From the NCBI GenBank assembly GCA_964405405.1, contig CAYONT010000008.1:6067-70066 (forward strand): DNA of 64,000 bases, in the 5' to 3' direction. Source of the DNA: CAMCYM01 sp964405405. Its GTDB lineage: Bacteria > Bacteroidota > Bacteroidia > Flavobacteriales_D > Sanyastnellaceae. Position 1 is the stretch's first letter. Every line of letters begins with the position of its first letter. Below, piece by piece: positions 7,687 through 18,478 of the stretch. The translations under genes were made by a program, and so were the position numbers. The notes beneath the pieces were generated by a model. It had not been told where the DNA came from and did not search any database. It saw nothing but the letters and a program-made list of their open reading frames with translations.

Positions 7687-10165
7687 TCAGGACGGGAGTT
7701 CGTTGAGTTTGGCCTTCAACACTTCCAACTTCGCCAGCGCGTCCTGCTCCTTCTTCTGTTCCAGTGCCACCACCTGCGGCGGTGCATTCGCGACGAACTG
7801 GGCATTGCCCAACTTGCCCCGAACCGCGCGCACGAAGCCCTCGTGGTACGCCATCTCCTTCTCGATTTTCGCGCGCTCGGCCGCCACATCAATCTCCGCA
7901 TGGAACGGGATGTGGAAGCTGGACATGCCGGACACGAATCCGAAGCCGTTGGAGGTCTTCTCGCCCACCACCCGGATGTCGGACAGGTAGGCCAAATGCC
8001 GAATCACAGGCCCAAGTGCCTCGGGATAGTCGGCGCCCGCCATGACTTCCAGCTCCAGCATCTCCTTGGGCGGGAGTTGCTGCTCTTTCCGAACGGTTCG
8101 TACTTCCGCCACGATTTGGAGCGCGGCGTCAAACTGCTGCAACAACGGGCCATCCACAGTTCCGGCCGCTGGCCACGCCGCGATGCACAGGGCCTCCCCT
8201 GCCCCACCGCGCGGCTCCAACCAGTGCCAAATCTCCTCCGAAATGAAGGGCATGAAGGGGTGCAGCAGTTTCAAGATGCCCCCAAAAAGCTCCACGGTGG
8301 CGGCATGGGTCGCCGCATCGATGGGCGCGCCGTACGCCGGCTTCGCGAGTTCGAGGTACACACTGCAGAAATCGTCCCACACGAGTTTGTAGGTCGCCAT
8401 CAGGGCCTCGCTCAACCGAAACTCGGCAAACAGCACTTCGGACTCTTCCACGGCAGCATGGAACCGGCTCTTCATCCAAGCCACGGCCCACCGCGCCGCC
8501 TCCGGTTGGGGCACGGTGGCATCCACCTGCCATCCTGCGGTCAACCGGTACGCATTCCAAATCTTGTTCGAAAAGTTGCGTCCCTGCTCACACAATTTCT
8601 CATCGAAAGGCAGGTCGTTCCCCGCGGGCGAGGTCAGCAACATCCCCACCCGAACCCCATCGGCTCCGTACTGCGCCATGAGTTCCAAGGGATCCGGGCT
8701 GTTCCCCAGGCTCTTCGACATCTTCCGGCCCTGCTTGTCCCGAACGATGCCGGTGTAGTAAACGTTTCGGAAGGGCGGCGCACCCCGGTACTCATAGCCC
8801 GCCACAATCATCCGCGCCACCCAGAAGAACATGATTTCCGGTGCCGTCACCAGATCCGCGGTGGGGTAGTAATACCCGATTTCCTCCTCCGAATAGAACC
8901 CATCGAAAACACTGATGGGCCACAGCCAGGAACTGAACCATGTATCCAGTACGTCCTCGTCCTGACGCAGCTCCGCTTCCGTCAATTCTGCCCGCCCCGA
9001 CTTCTCCCGTGCCAAGGCGAGCGCCGCCTCCGCCGTCTTCGCCACCACAAAATCCTCCATCCCCTCACCGTAATACCAGGCCGGAATCCGCTGACCCCAC
9101 CACAACTGACGGCTGATGCACCAGTCCTTGATCTGCTCCATCCAGTTTCGGTAGCTGTTCTTGAACTTGGGCGGATAGAAGCGAATCGTATCGTCCATCA
9201 CATGTTCCAGCGCCGGGCGGGCCAAATCCGACATCGCAACGAACCACTGCAGCGACAGCCTGGGTTCAATCACGGCGTCGGTCCGCTCCGAACGGCCCAC
9301 CTTGTGGGTGTGCTCCTCGACCCGGACCAGCGCTCCTTGGGCCTCCAAATCCAATGCAATCTGCTTCCGAACCGCGAACCGGTCCATCCCTGCATAGGCC
9401 CCTCCGTGCTCGTTCAGGGTGCCGTCGGGATGGAAGATGTTCAGCACTTCCAATCCGTGCCGTGCGCCCAGTTCATGGTCGTTGGGATCGTGTGCCGGGG
9501 TGATCTTCAAGCACCCAGTGCCGAATTCCATGTCCACGTATGTGTCACAGATGATGGGAATCTGCCGTCCACACAAGGGCACCGTGGCCATCCGGCCGTG
9601 CAGGTGGGTGTAACGTGCGTCTTCGGGATGGACACAAATGGCCGTGTCTCCCAGGATGGTCTCTGGACGTGTGGTGGCGATGACAACACCCTCCGGAACC
9701 CCTTCCACCTCGTACCGCAAATGGAAGAGCTTCCCCCGTTCTTCCTTGTGAATCACCTCTTCATCACTCAGTGCGGTCAAGGCTACGGGGTCCCAATGCA
9801 CCATGCGCACCCCACGGTAGATGTAGCCCTTCTTGTGGAGGTCGATGAAGGTGTCGATGACGCTCTCGTAGTACTTCTCGTCCATCGTAAACCGNNNNNN
9901 NNNNNNNNNNNNNNNNNNNNNNNNNNNNNNNNNNNNNNNNNNNNNNNNNNNNNNNNNNNNNNNNNNNNNNNNNNNNNNNNNNNNNNNNNNNNNNGTTGTT
10001 GAGCATGTGCCCCATGTGGAGCACTCCGGTTACATTGGGCGGGGGAATGACGACGGTGTAAGGCTCTCTCCCATCGGGAACCGAATGAAAGTACCCGTTC
10101 TTGAGCCAGTAGTCATACCACTTCTGTTCAATGGCTTGGGGTTGGTAGGTAGTTGGGATCTCCAT
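7687..10165 (-). CDS. valS: Valine--tRNA ligase, interrupted by a scaffold gap
   Basis: Class I aminoacyl-tRNA synthetase that charges tRNA-Val and edits threonine. The N-terminal piece (57 codons from ATG 10165) contains the HIGH-type motif PPPNVTGVLHMGH. The C-terminal piece (736 codons) contains the CP1 editing domain, the KMSKS motif in GRKMSKSLGNSPDP, the anticodon-binding domain and the C-terminal coiled-coil ending KLEVLKAKLNELPS. Between them lie 100 Ns (9895-9994). The two pieces read in different frames across the Ns, and about 85-100 residues that normally join HMLNN to FTMDEKYYE are absent, so the true gap is likely near 270-300 bp. The gene itself is probably intact. Confidence 0.95.
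9895..9994. other. Assembly gap of 100 Ns inside valS
   Basis: A run of exactly 100 N, the conventional length for a gap of unknown size. Unlike the other two gaps in this window, the flanks are not duplicated, so sequence is really missing here; comparison with the usual ValRS layout suggests roughly 270-300 bp. Confidence 0.95.
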
Positions 10166-10238
10166 GGGATGTCAAGATTGGGGGAACACAGCCGGGGGTC
10201 CTTGCGGATTCCGGCGGCAAAAATCGCACGGACAGAGC

Positions 10239-10274
10239 AAAAAAAAACATCGCCCCCACACGGGAGCGATGTTT
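10239..10274 (-). terminator. Rho-independent terminator of the DUF1573 gene
   Basis: An 8-bp stem AACATCGC / GCGATGTT (10246-10253 with 10266-10273), extended by further GC pairing, is followed on the minus strand by an uninterrupted T run (the A run at 10239-10247 on the plus strand). It lies directly downstream of the DUF1573 gene, separating it from valS. Confidence 0.85.
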
Positions 10275-10295
10275 CCAGCGGTTGTCTCCGCTCAA

Positions 10296-10751
10296 TCAGT
10301 TGTTCGTAGGCGCACCGACCGAACCCGTGCGCTCGGGAACTCCGCTACCGGCCGCCCCCATGTCCGTGGCCTCTACCGTCCCCTTGATCCGGATGACCTT
10401 GGTGGGCTCGTTGGTTGCATTGGAGGTGATGGTCACACTCTTGTTGATGGGACCCACACGCTTCGTGTCGTAAACCACCGAAATTTCAGACTTCGCACCC
10501 GGGGCGATGGGATCTGCACTGCACTGGGGCACCGTGCACCCACAAGAACCCTTGCAACGTGAGATGATCAAAGGCTCCGTTCCCGTATTGGTAACCGTGA
10601 AGATGCAAGCGCCATCGGCGTTTTGCGGAATGGTCCCATAATCGTGCACCTCCTTATCAATGGTGATGATGGGTCCGGAAGCCCCGCCTTGGGCCATCGC
10701 TGCCGTTCCCAAGCCCAAGCCCAGAACAACCGCTGTCAAAAACTTCTTCAT
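10296..10751 (-). CDS. Secreted DUF1573 domain-containing protein
   Basis: A 151-residue exported protein. Residues 1-20 form a signal peptide (MKKFLTAVVLGLGLGTAAMA). The DUF1573 Ig-like domain follows: IDKEVHDYGTIPQNADGACI, FTVTNTGTEPLIISRCKGSCGC, APGAKSEISVVYDTKRVGP and SVTITSNATNEP. DUF1573 proteins are abundant in Bacteroidota and are related to ASH/MSP-like beta-sandwiches; their role is unknown, probably periplasmic or cell-surface. The tail is low-complexity (Gly/Ala/Thr). The gene is monocistronic, with its own promoter-like element upstream and a strong terminator downstream. Confidence 0.9.
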   Translation of the reverse strand: MKKFLTAVVLGLGLGTAAMAQGGASGPIITIDKEVHDYGTIPQNADGACIFTVTNTGTEPLIISRCKGSCGCTVPQCSADPIAPGAKSEISVVYDTKRVGPINKSVTITSNATNEPTKVIRIKGTVEATDMGAAGSGVPERTGSVGAPTNN

Positions 10752-10783
10752 GTGGTGTGTATTTGTTTCGTCTTTGCTGGTTT

Positions 10784-10814
10784 CGAAGATACGGAAAGGA
10801 AAGAAGGCTCGAAA
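10784..10814 (-). promoter_or_regulatory. Candidate Bacteroidota-type promoter for the DUF1573 gene
   Basis: On the minus strand, TATCTTCG (10791-10784) resembles the -7 element TAnnTTTG, and TTTC (10814-10811) lies 19 bp upstream where the -33 TTTG is expected. Transcription would start about 26 nt before the ATG. Confidence 0.45.
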
Positions 10815-10891
10815 GGAATTGTGGTTTTTTCAGATTCGAAACCCCTTGTGCCGCTTACGCATCCCTGCAACTGAAGTTACAACCTTTGTGC

Positions 10892-10927
10892 CAAAAACAA
10901 AAGACCCCAGCATCGCTGCCAGGGTCC
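10892..10927 (-). terminator. Rho-independent terminator of the tandem esterase-like gene
   Basis: On the minus strand, GACCC and GGGTC arms (10926-10922 and 10907-10903) enclose an inner AGC/GCT pairing and are followed by TTTTGTTTTT. It lies about 30 bp after the stop codon of the gene on the same strand. Confidence 0.7.
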
Positions 10928-10954
10928 TTTGGGTTTTCCACCAAGGGATAAAGG

Positions 10955-13900
10955 TCAGTCACAAGAGGTTCCAAAGCTCGCCAAGAACAGCAACAAGTCA
11001 TTCGTGCCCACGGCACCGTCGAAGTTGATGTCTCCTGGGCAAGATGCATCTCCGCTGAAGGTGCATGAACCGTTGTCTACCGTTGCCAAGGGGTTGAAGT
11101 TGTCCGCATCGTCGTACGTGCAACCCAACACCACCGCCGTGAGGCACAATGCATCGCTGCCCTGGTTGAAGGGGCTGTACTCCGTAAACATCGGGTTGGC
11201 ACAACCTTCACACAAGTCACAGCTTCCGAAGCAGGAACCTTGCGTGACCGCGTTGCCCGTCACCTGAATCACCCGGTTGCCTCCATTTCCACAGTCTCCA
11301 ACACTCTCGTCCGCCCCCCAAGCATTTCCGTTGATGTACTTGTACTCGTAGGTGCCCGCTTGCAACTGNNNNNNNNNNNNNNNNNNNNNNNNNNNNNNNN
11401 NNNNNNNNNNNNNNNNNNNNNNNNNNNNNNNNNNNNNNNNNNNNNNNNNNNNNNNNNNNNNNNNNNNNCCCCCCAAGCATTTCCGTTGATGTACTTGTAC
11501 TCGTAGGTGCCCGCTTGCAACTGAACGACAATCTGATACACCCCATAGCCCACCAAAGTCAATGGCGTGCTCGAGGGATTCCATCCCTGGAAGCTACCGG
11601 CTACGTGTACTCCGGCGGCACCTACCGTCTGGTCGGACATGTTGACCCGGAAGGTCACCAAGTAGGAGCAAGATCCATTGTCCACGTTCGCCGTGGGGTT
11701 GAAGTTTTGTGCCGTGGCATCGGTGCATCCGTTGAATGCACAGAAGCCGGGATCCGTCGCTGCCGGGTTGTAGTTGTTGGCTGCAGGATTCTGGCAACCG
11801 ACCACTTCCAACTCATTGCACACCCCGTCGCCGTCGGTGTCATTCACACAAGTGCCCGAGCAGTTGTAGTACTGCGGAGGGTACTGGCAATTGACATTCA
11901 AGTGGCAGGCTCCGGTGTAGTTGCAGGCAGCGGGATCCCCACAACCCAATTGGAATGAGGAAATCGGTGCAATCCACAGACGCTGGCCAGCCGAATTGAC
12001 CGGAATGGGCGTCTTCCACACCCCATTGCTCTGGGCTGTGTAGATGTAGGCACCGGTCGAAGGATCCTGGATCATGATGTTGTTGCCACAAATCGAAATC
12101 GGTGCGTTGTCAGCCAACAGGGCCAATGCTCCGAGGAATCCGGTCGGATCCGTGACATTGCTCAATGTCAGTGCGCCACCGGTTCCATTGCCCAGGACCA
12201 CCCCTTGCACCGAGATGTTGGGGTTCACAAATCCAGAGGCTTCACAACCGCCGGCCAGAGGCGCGTTGGGCGTGCCGGTCAGGGTCAAACCGACCAACCA
12301 CGTGTTGCCTGCTCCAATCGGCAAGGTCGTGGTCAAGAAGTCACAAGATCCATCGTTCTGGGTCGCTGCAGGGTTGTAGTTGCAAGCCATCAAATTCGTG
12401 CACCCGAGGACAGCCAGCGAATTGCCTTCGCAATCGTAACCGGCCTGGGCGTATTGGCAAGAACCATCATTGGAGGTCGCCAATGGATTGTAGTTGCAAG
12501 CCTCCTCGTCCGTGCAGCCAGGTCCCGTGGAAGCTACGCCCAAGGCGATGGCCATCCGCGGTGCGGTGTAAGCTTGGATGGTATCGATGTAAGCCAAAGC
12601 CTCCGTCGGTCCCATGTCGGGGTTCAAGGTCAATTGCGTGGCTGCGATGTTCGTGCCGTTGGCAGCATCTACTGCTTGAACGGTGGCTACATCGAACCAC
12701 TGCCAAGGCGAGCTGTCGTAAGGCTGGGAAGGCGAGTTGCCTACCCAATCCGACTTGATGGGATACAAACCGTCCCATCCTTGGTTGCCGTTGGATTCTG
12801 CCTGCTGGCTGATGGGATCCTCCAGACCCAAGGCTTGGAATACAGCGTTGTTGTTCGTGCTCAGGGCCGTGTTGATGGCTTGGTGGATGTGCAGTGCACC
12901 CGAAACTTCTACCACCAGTTCATTCGTGGTAGGCACAATCAAAACGCCCGTTCCGTAGGGGGCAAAAGGATCGTTGGGTGCTTGGAATGAAACCATGGGC
13001 ACATCCCCCGAATCCATCCAGCTCAAATCCCCGAGGGCACCCCCCATGTTCATTTGGAACTGGAAGTTGGACGGGTAGCCCACGTGGTTCGCCATGCACA
13101 ACTGCATGCCTGAGGGAGCGTAGCCGTTGTTGGTGGCGTCGGGGTTGCCGTTCACCGCTTCGATCACCATCGGAATGCTGGTGCCATTGCCTGGATCGTA
13201 CCAGAACTTCGAGATGGGGTTGCCAGCGTCGTCGAGGATGATGTCATTGTACCCATCGATGGTCGCACTGGCCAAGGTGATGTAACCTCCGGTTCCTTCC
13301 CCGATCATGCCGATGGCATTGGGGTTGATGCCGTACAAGTTGCCCTGCTCTGCGACCGTTTTGCGGAAGAATCGGACGGCCGTCCGGCTGTCCTGCACCC
13401 CACGGTAAGCCGCGTTGATCAGCTGGTACGTGCGCTCCGACTGGGATCCCGCGAGCGGGTTCCAGCCCAAACGGTAATCCACCGATGCCACCACATAACC
13501 CATGCGGGCAAAACGCTTGCAAATCTCAACCGCAGAAGAGTCCGTCTTCGTTCCTTGGGGGCTGCCATTCAAATAAATGGGCAGGAAGTTCCCGGTGTGG
13601 AAGTACAGCAGCAACGGACGGTTGGTTTCCGTGTCACCCGCTGGGCGGTAGATGTCGCACACGAGCGGTTGGGCCGCCGGGGGCGCACCTTGCAACGCCG
13701 GCAACACCGAGATGTTCGTTCCGTACACCACATTCGACGTGACTTGAACATCCTCAAAAACCTCGGACAGGTAACGAACTCCAGCCGTGAGAGACTCCCC
13801 TTCACAGTTGTAACCGGGTGCTGGGTAGGTGCAGCTGCCGTTGTCGGTGGTCGCGATGGGGTTGTAGTTGCAAGCATCCTCGTCCATGCATCCCGTCGTG

Positions 13901-15213
13901 GAGACCAATCCGAGGCCCAAGGCCAAACGCGGTGCCGTATAGCCCTGAATGGTGTCCACGTAGGCCCGACCTTCCACAGGTCCCATGTTGGGGTTCAAGG
14001 TCAGCTGGGTCGCAGCAATGTTGGTTCCATTCGCCGCATCTACGGCCTGGACCGTAGCCACATCCCACCAGGCCCAAGGGCTGCCGTCGTAGGGTTGGGT
14101 CGGGGTGTTGCCGTTGTAGCTGTTCCGAACGGGGTACAAACCATCCCAGCCCTGGTTGCCATTGGCGATCGCTTGGAGGCTGAAGACATCGTCCAAGTCC
14201 GCCGCCCCAAACACGTTGTTCGGGTTGCCCGTGGGGTACCCGTTCAATTCTTGGTGTACGTGGTAAGCGCCAGACACCTCCACCACCAGTTCATTCGTGG
14301 TGGGTACCACCAGAACGCCCGTGGTGTAGGGTGCAAACGGGTCGTGCGGTGCTTGGAAAGACACCATCGGAACTTCGTTCGGGTCCAACCAGTTGAGGTC
14401 TCCCAAAGCCCCGCCCAGGTTGATCATGAACTGGACGTCGGAGCTGTAGCCCGTGTGGTTCGCCATGCACAACTGCATCCCGCTGGGAGCAAAACCGTTG
14501 TTGGTAGCGTCCGGGTTGCCATTCACCGCTTCGATCACCATCGGAATGCTGGTGCCATTGCCTGGATCGTACCAGAACTTCGAGATGGGGTTGCCCGCAT
14601 CGTCGAGGATGATGTCGTTGTAGCCGTCGATCGTGGCACTGGCGTAAGCGATGTAGCCGCCGGTACCTTCACCAAACAAACCAATTTTGTTGCCGTTGAT
14701 GCCGTAAGGGTTGCCCTGCTCGGCGATCGACTTGCGGAAGAAACGAACCGCCGTCCGGCTGTCCTGAACCCCGCGGTAAGCCGCATTGATGAGCTGGTAG
14801 GTGCGCTCCGATTGCGTGGCCGCCAGCGGATTCCAGCCCAAACGGTAATCCACCGAAGCCACAACGTAGCCCATTTTGGCGAAGCGCGTGCAAATCTCCA
14901 CTGCTACCGAGTCCGTCTTGGTCCCCGTGGGGCCACCGTTCACGTAAACCGGCAAGAAGTTGCCCGTGTGGAAATACAGCAACAAGGGACGGTTGGTCTC
15001 CGTGTCACCAGCAGGCGTGTAGATGTCGCAGACCAGCGGCTGCGGAGCGGGAGGCTGTCCCTGCAATCCCGGCAGCACCGTGATGTTCGTGCCGTAAACG
15101 ACATTCGATTGCACGTTCACACTGGAGAAAACCTCATCCAGGTAACGCACTTGGGACCAGGCAGATGTCGCGCCCAAGAACAGGGCGACGACCGCAAATA
15201 AGATGCGGTTCAT
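10955..15213 (-). CDS. Large secreted protein: two esterase-like domains, Cys-rich repeats, CBM-like domain and dockerin-like tail
   Basis: A signal peptide (MNRILFAVVALFLGATSAWS) is followed by two tandem alpha/beta-hydrolase domains of about 430 residues each. Both keep the carboxylesterase layout, with the oxyanion segment LLLYFHTGNFLP, but the elbow reads GEGTGG, so the usual GESAGG serine is Gly in both copies. Then come about seven Cys-rich repeats with core GCxDxxACNYNPxA...NDGSC, one TSP3-like DTDGDGVC segment, a starch-binding/E-set domain (VHVAGSFQGWNP...YEYKYINGNAWG) and a C-terminal DINFDGAVGTNDLLLFLASF block. The 100-N gap at 11369 is flanked by an exact 55-bp duplicate; removing 155 bp restores one open frame of about 1367 residues. 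Start at 15213 is chosen for the signal peptide. It is probably a cell-surface or secreted binding protein rather than an active esterase. Confidence 0.82.
11314..11523. other. False assembly gap: 100 Ns between two exact 55-bp copies
   Basis: Bases 11314-11368 and 11469-11523 are identical (55 bp, same orientation) and enclose 100 Ns. This is what a scaffolder leaves when two contigs share a k-mer-length end overlap that was not merged. Collapsing one copy plus the Ns keeps the esterase-like gene in frame. Confidence 0.9.
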
Positions 15214-15302
15214 GATTTTGGGTCTTGGTTTGGGCAACAAGGTAGTCAAAAAACCTTAAATTGAATCTCAACCCTTGCTTTTGTTAGACGAATGTATGAG
15301 GA

Positions 15303-18179
15303 TTACTTTCTGTGGTTCAGGTCGAAAACGGCACTGATGTATGCCAAACGCCCCACATAAGGCCCCCCATACGTTTCAATGTGAATGTTCTCAAGCAGGT
15401 TGGAGGCACCTGCTTTGAACGTGGTTTGGATGGCGTCGATGCGGCAGTTCACTTGGAGATCGAGCAGGTCGTACTGCGGCACGAAACCTGTGAACTGCGG
15501 TGAGCCCTCGAACAGGAAGCCCTGCACCCAGCGGTAATTCACGCTGAACCCCCAAGTGTCCTTGCCCCGGAGTTTGTAATCGCGGCCTGTCGCCCCAACG
15601 TTGAACTTGTGTTCCGGCGTATTGAACGCCGGGATGATGGGGTCCTCCACCGAGCTCACCAGTTGGTTCCAGGAATAGTTTCCATTGAACGTCAGGTGGT
15701 TGTTTTGGAAGTAATTCAGTCCGATGGAGAAGCCTTGGGTTTGGACTGTCTCCAAACTGTTCGCTGCATAGCGGTACACGTCGATGGTGCGGGGCAATTG
15801 TTCATTGCCGATGAAGTTCGCGTCCAAACCGATGTTGTAACCGATGAAGTTCCGGTAGATGCTGAAGTAGTAGCTCGCATCGACGTAGATCTTCTCCCCG
15901 ATCGTGGTTCGGTAGCCCAGCTCGAAGGACCGCACCTGCTCGGGCTGGATGGGCGCAATGTTGAAGTACTCCAAAGTATCCCGGTTGAGCCCAATGCTCC
16001 CCGAGAAGGAATCGCTGCTGTTCCGGTAGTTGATGAAGCTCTGCACCGTGATGAGGCTGTCAGCGCCCTCCAAGTTGCCCACCAGGGTCGCCGGGCCCAC
16101 GTCTAAGAAGAGGTACTGGTCCGCCAGGGTGGGATTGCGCAACGCACTGCTGAAGCTGAACCGGACGAAGTGCCGGGGGTTCGGAGTCCAAACCGCCGAA
16201 GCCGCCGGGCTCACCACCCAATCGAAGTTCTGGTTCTTGTCCGCCCGCACGGTCGCGGTCAGGATGACCTCATCCATCAGCACCCGGCGGCTGGCCCCTG
16301 CGTACAACCCCAGTTCGCTGTTCGTGATGACCGTCCCCGCCGTGTCGCTGAAAATCGTCCCATCGCTGTCCGGGGTGTAGCGCCGCAGGTTCCCCCCGAG
16401 GCGCAGCTCATCGAGCCACGTCGGCGTGAACTTGTACTCCCCCTGCAGGTGCACCAAACTCGACCGATCGAAGAACCGGGTCCCCTGCTCCTCCGCGTTG
16501 TTTTTCGCAGCCGTGATCCGGTCAAATGCCTCTTGAAATTCCGGTGAACCCGGCTGGAAATGCCCCAGCGGACTGTCGAGCACATCGGGCAGGTTCGCAT
16601 TTCCGTTGTGCGTCCATTGCTCCACTTGGCTGTGCCACAAGGCCAAATTCGCTTGATTCTCCTCATACCATTGGTCGATCGCCCCGGGCTCGTAGCCGTA
16701 GATGGGAAAGCCCAGCACGGGGTCGTAGCCGATGAGACTTTGGGTAGGCCAAGTCGTCGCCACCTGGGGCGCAATCGAATCCACCCAGTACCGGTAGTAC
16801 ACCTTGCGCCAGGGGTCATCCTCCCGGGCTTCGTCCTGCAGCCGGAGGGCAGTGGCGTACGGATCGAAGGAGCGACCGGCATCCTCGCTCGTCCGGTACG
16901 CCCGGATGAACCACGTGTCCTTCTTGCGCAATTCGACCCGGTGTTGCTGGAACGAGATGTCCCGGAGGCTGAAGCGGTTGTCTCCCTGGTAAACCGTGGT
17001 GCCTCGGCCCAGGTTGAACCCGTAGATCAATTCCGGGCTCTCATACGTGTCGGAGGGCTTCAAGCGCCACGTTCCCAGGAAGGATGCCTTGGTGTTCTCC
17101 GTGTTGTAGTCCACCAAATCCACCTCTTGGTAGCCGGTACGGAAAAACGTTCCCAAGCCCCGGGCGTTGGGCCCATTGTCCCCGGAGAAGTCGAACAGGG
17201 TCGAGTATTCGTCTCCGTAGATGTTCACCGCATCGTAGCGCCCGGGATTGCTCGCCGGGAAGTCGCTCCCGTAAACAGGGTCATAGTTGGTGGCCTCCCA
17301 GTCGTATGCACTGAAGGTGAAGAAGTTGAACTTGTATCCAAACACCGGGTCGCCCGCCTCGTTCTCGAAGTAATCCGCCCAGCGCACCGCCGCCTCCGCG
17401 AGGTTCCGTTCGCCGATTTTCGTGGACACGCTCAGACCCGGGAAGGCAAACGGATCCTTCGTCTCCATGTTGATGACCCCATTGAATGCGCCCGGACCGT
17501 AGAACGCGGAGCTGGCACCGGCCACGATGTCGACACGCTTGACGTCGAGGTCCGGTGCGCCTAAGAAGTTGCCCAGCGAGAAGTTGAGCCCCGGGCTTTG
17601 GTTGTCTACCCCGTCGATGAGCTGCAACGAACGCACCGGAGACGTGGAGTTGAATCCGCGCGTGTTGATGATCTTGAACCCCAGACTCGCCGAAGTCAGG
17701 TCCACCCCCTTGAGGTTGCCCAAGCCCTCGTAGAAACTCCCCGTGGGTGCCTCCTTGATCGCCAGCACGTCCATCGTCTCGACCGTCAGTGGGGCCTGCT
17801 TCTGTTTCTCAGAGATCCGTTCGCCGACCACTTCGGCCGCGTCGATGAGGATTTGGTCTGGCTGCAACTTGAACTCGATGCGGGCGTTCACATTGTCCAC
17901 CCGCAAGGACCCGGGGACGAATCCGATGAAGCTGCACTGCAGCTGGACGGGCAGGGCCTGCACCACCAATCGGAACTGGCCATCGAAATCCGTGGTCACC
18001 CCCGTGGTGGTCCCTTGGACGATAACGTTTGCGGCGAAGATGGGCTCTCCGGTGCTGCCATCCACCACCCGACCGCGCAGGGTCACCTGGGCCCCCACTT
18101 CGCTCACCCCGAGGATCAGTGTCAACAGCCCCAAGCCCAACCACCCGAACAATTCCCTTCCAGCATTCAATGGCTTCAT
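15303..18179 (-). CDS. TonB-dependent receptor with CarboxypepD_reg N-terminal domain
   Basis: A 958-residue outer-membrane receptor. It has a signal peptide (about residues 1-31, LFGWLGLGLLTLILGVSEVG), a CarboxypepD_reg-like beta-sandwich (VTLRGRVVDGSTGEPIFAAN, GVTTDFDGQFRL), a plug domain (INTRGFNSTSPVRSLQLIDG, VDIVAGASSAFYGPGAFNGV) and a long beta-barrel ending in AYISAVFDLNHRK. No SusD partner is adjacent, so it need not be a polysaccharide system; the substrate is unknown. ATG 18179 is chosen because it opens the signal peptide. The stop is 89 bp from the start of the tandem esterase-like gene on the same strand, so the two may be co-transcribed. Confidence 0.93.
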   Translation of the reverse strand: MKPLNAGRELFGWLGLGLLTLILGVSEVGAQVTLRGRVVDGSTGEPIFAANVIVQGTTTGVTTDFDGQFRLVVQALPVQLQCSFIGFVPGSLRVDNVNARIEFKLQPDQILIDAAEVVGERISEKQKQAPLTVETMDVLAIKEAPTGSFYEGLGNLKGVDLTSASLGFKIINTRGFNSTSPVRSLQLIDGVDNQSPGLNFSLGNFLGAPDLDVKRVDIVAGASSAFYGPGAFNGVINMETKDPFAFPGLSVSTKIGERNLAEAAVRWADYFENEAGDPVFGYKFNFFTFSAYDWEATNYDPVYGSDFPASNPGRYDAVNIYGDEYSTLFDFSGDNGPNARGLGTFFRTGYQEVDLVDYNTENTKASFLGTWRLKPSDTYESPELIYGFNLGRGTTVYQGDNRFSLRDISFQQHRVELRKKDTWFIRAYRTSEDAGRSFDPYATALRLQDEAREDDPWRKVYYRYWVDSIAPQVATTWPTQSLIGYDPVLGFPIYGYEPGAIDQWYEENQANLALWHSQVEQWTHNGNANLPDVLDSPLGHFQPGSPEFQEAFDRITAAKNNAEEQGTRFFDRSSLVHLQGEYKFTPTWLDELRLGGNLRRYTPDSDGTIFSDTAGTVITNSELGLYAGASRRVLMDEVILTATVRADKNQNFDWVVSPAASAVWTPNPRHFVRFSFSSALRNPTLADQYLFLDVGPATLVGNLEGADSLITVQSFINYRNSSDSFSGSIGLNRDTLEYFNIAPIQPEQVRSFELGYRTTIGEKIYVDASYYFSIYRNFIGYNIGLDANFIGNEQLPRTIDVYRYAANSLETVQTQGFSIGLNYFQNNHLTFNGNYSWNQLVSSVEDPIIPAFNTPEHKFNVGATGRDYKLRGKDTWGFSVNYRWVQGFLFEGSPQFTGFVPQYDLLDLQVNCRIDAIQTTFKAGASNLLENIHIETYGGPYVGRLAYISAVFDLNHRK

Positions 18180-18225
18180 GCGTCGCAGTATTTGTTTCCG
18201 CGGCCGAAGAAAAGGAAAAAAGTTG

Positions 18226-18468
18226 TTAAACCGATGCGTCGTCCTCGACGGCCGGTTCGAGGCGGACCTCCACGACGTCCTCCAACCGCACCGTGTCGCC
18301 CGCATGCAACTTCCGGCGCTTTCGGGATTCCGGCTCGCCGTTCACCGCGATGCACCCCGAAACAACGAGGTGCTGCGCCTCCCCGCCCGTCATGGCGAGG
18401 CCCGAAGCCTTGAGCAACTGCAACAAGTCGATGGTCTCCGTGCGCAGGTAGAAAACTTGGGATTTCAT
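18226..18468 (-). CDS. Small RNA-binding S4 domain protein
   Basis: An 80-residue single S4 domain protein of the YbcJ type: FYLRTETIDLLQLLKASGLA, GGEAQHLVVSGCIAVNGEPE, SRKRRKLHAGDTVRL. S4 domains bind structured RNA, usually rRNA or tRNA; the specific role is unknown. The C-terminus is acidic. It starts 10 bp after the stop of the dehydrogenase E1 gene and is probably co-transcribed with it. Confidence 0.88.
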   Translation of the reverse strand: MKSQVFYLRTETIDLLQLLKASGLAMTGGEAQHLVVSGCIAVNGEPESRKRRKLHAGDTVRLEDVVEVRLEPAVEDDASV

Positions 18469-18478
18469 CGGGTGGGAT

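Noticed and set aside
7492..10002. Long plus-strand open frame opposite valS
   Set aside because: It is the antisense shadow of valS, runs into the N gap and has no recognisable domain; GC-rich DNA produces many such frames.
11314..11523. Apparent tandem duplication of the CBM-like domain end
   Set aside because: The two copies are exact and 55 bp long around 100 Ns, which is better explained as an unmerged contig overlap.
13555..15201. 548-codon plus-strand open frame opposite the esterase-like gene
   Set aside because: Antisense to a gene with clear signal peptide and domains; the translated sequence is Arg/His/Gly-rich without family signals.
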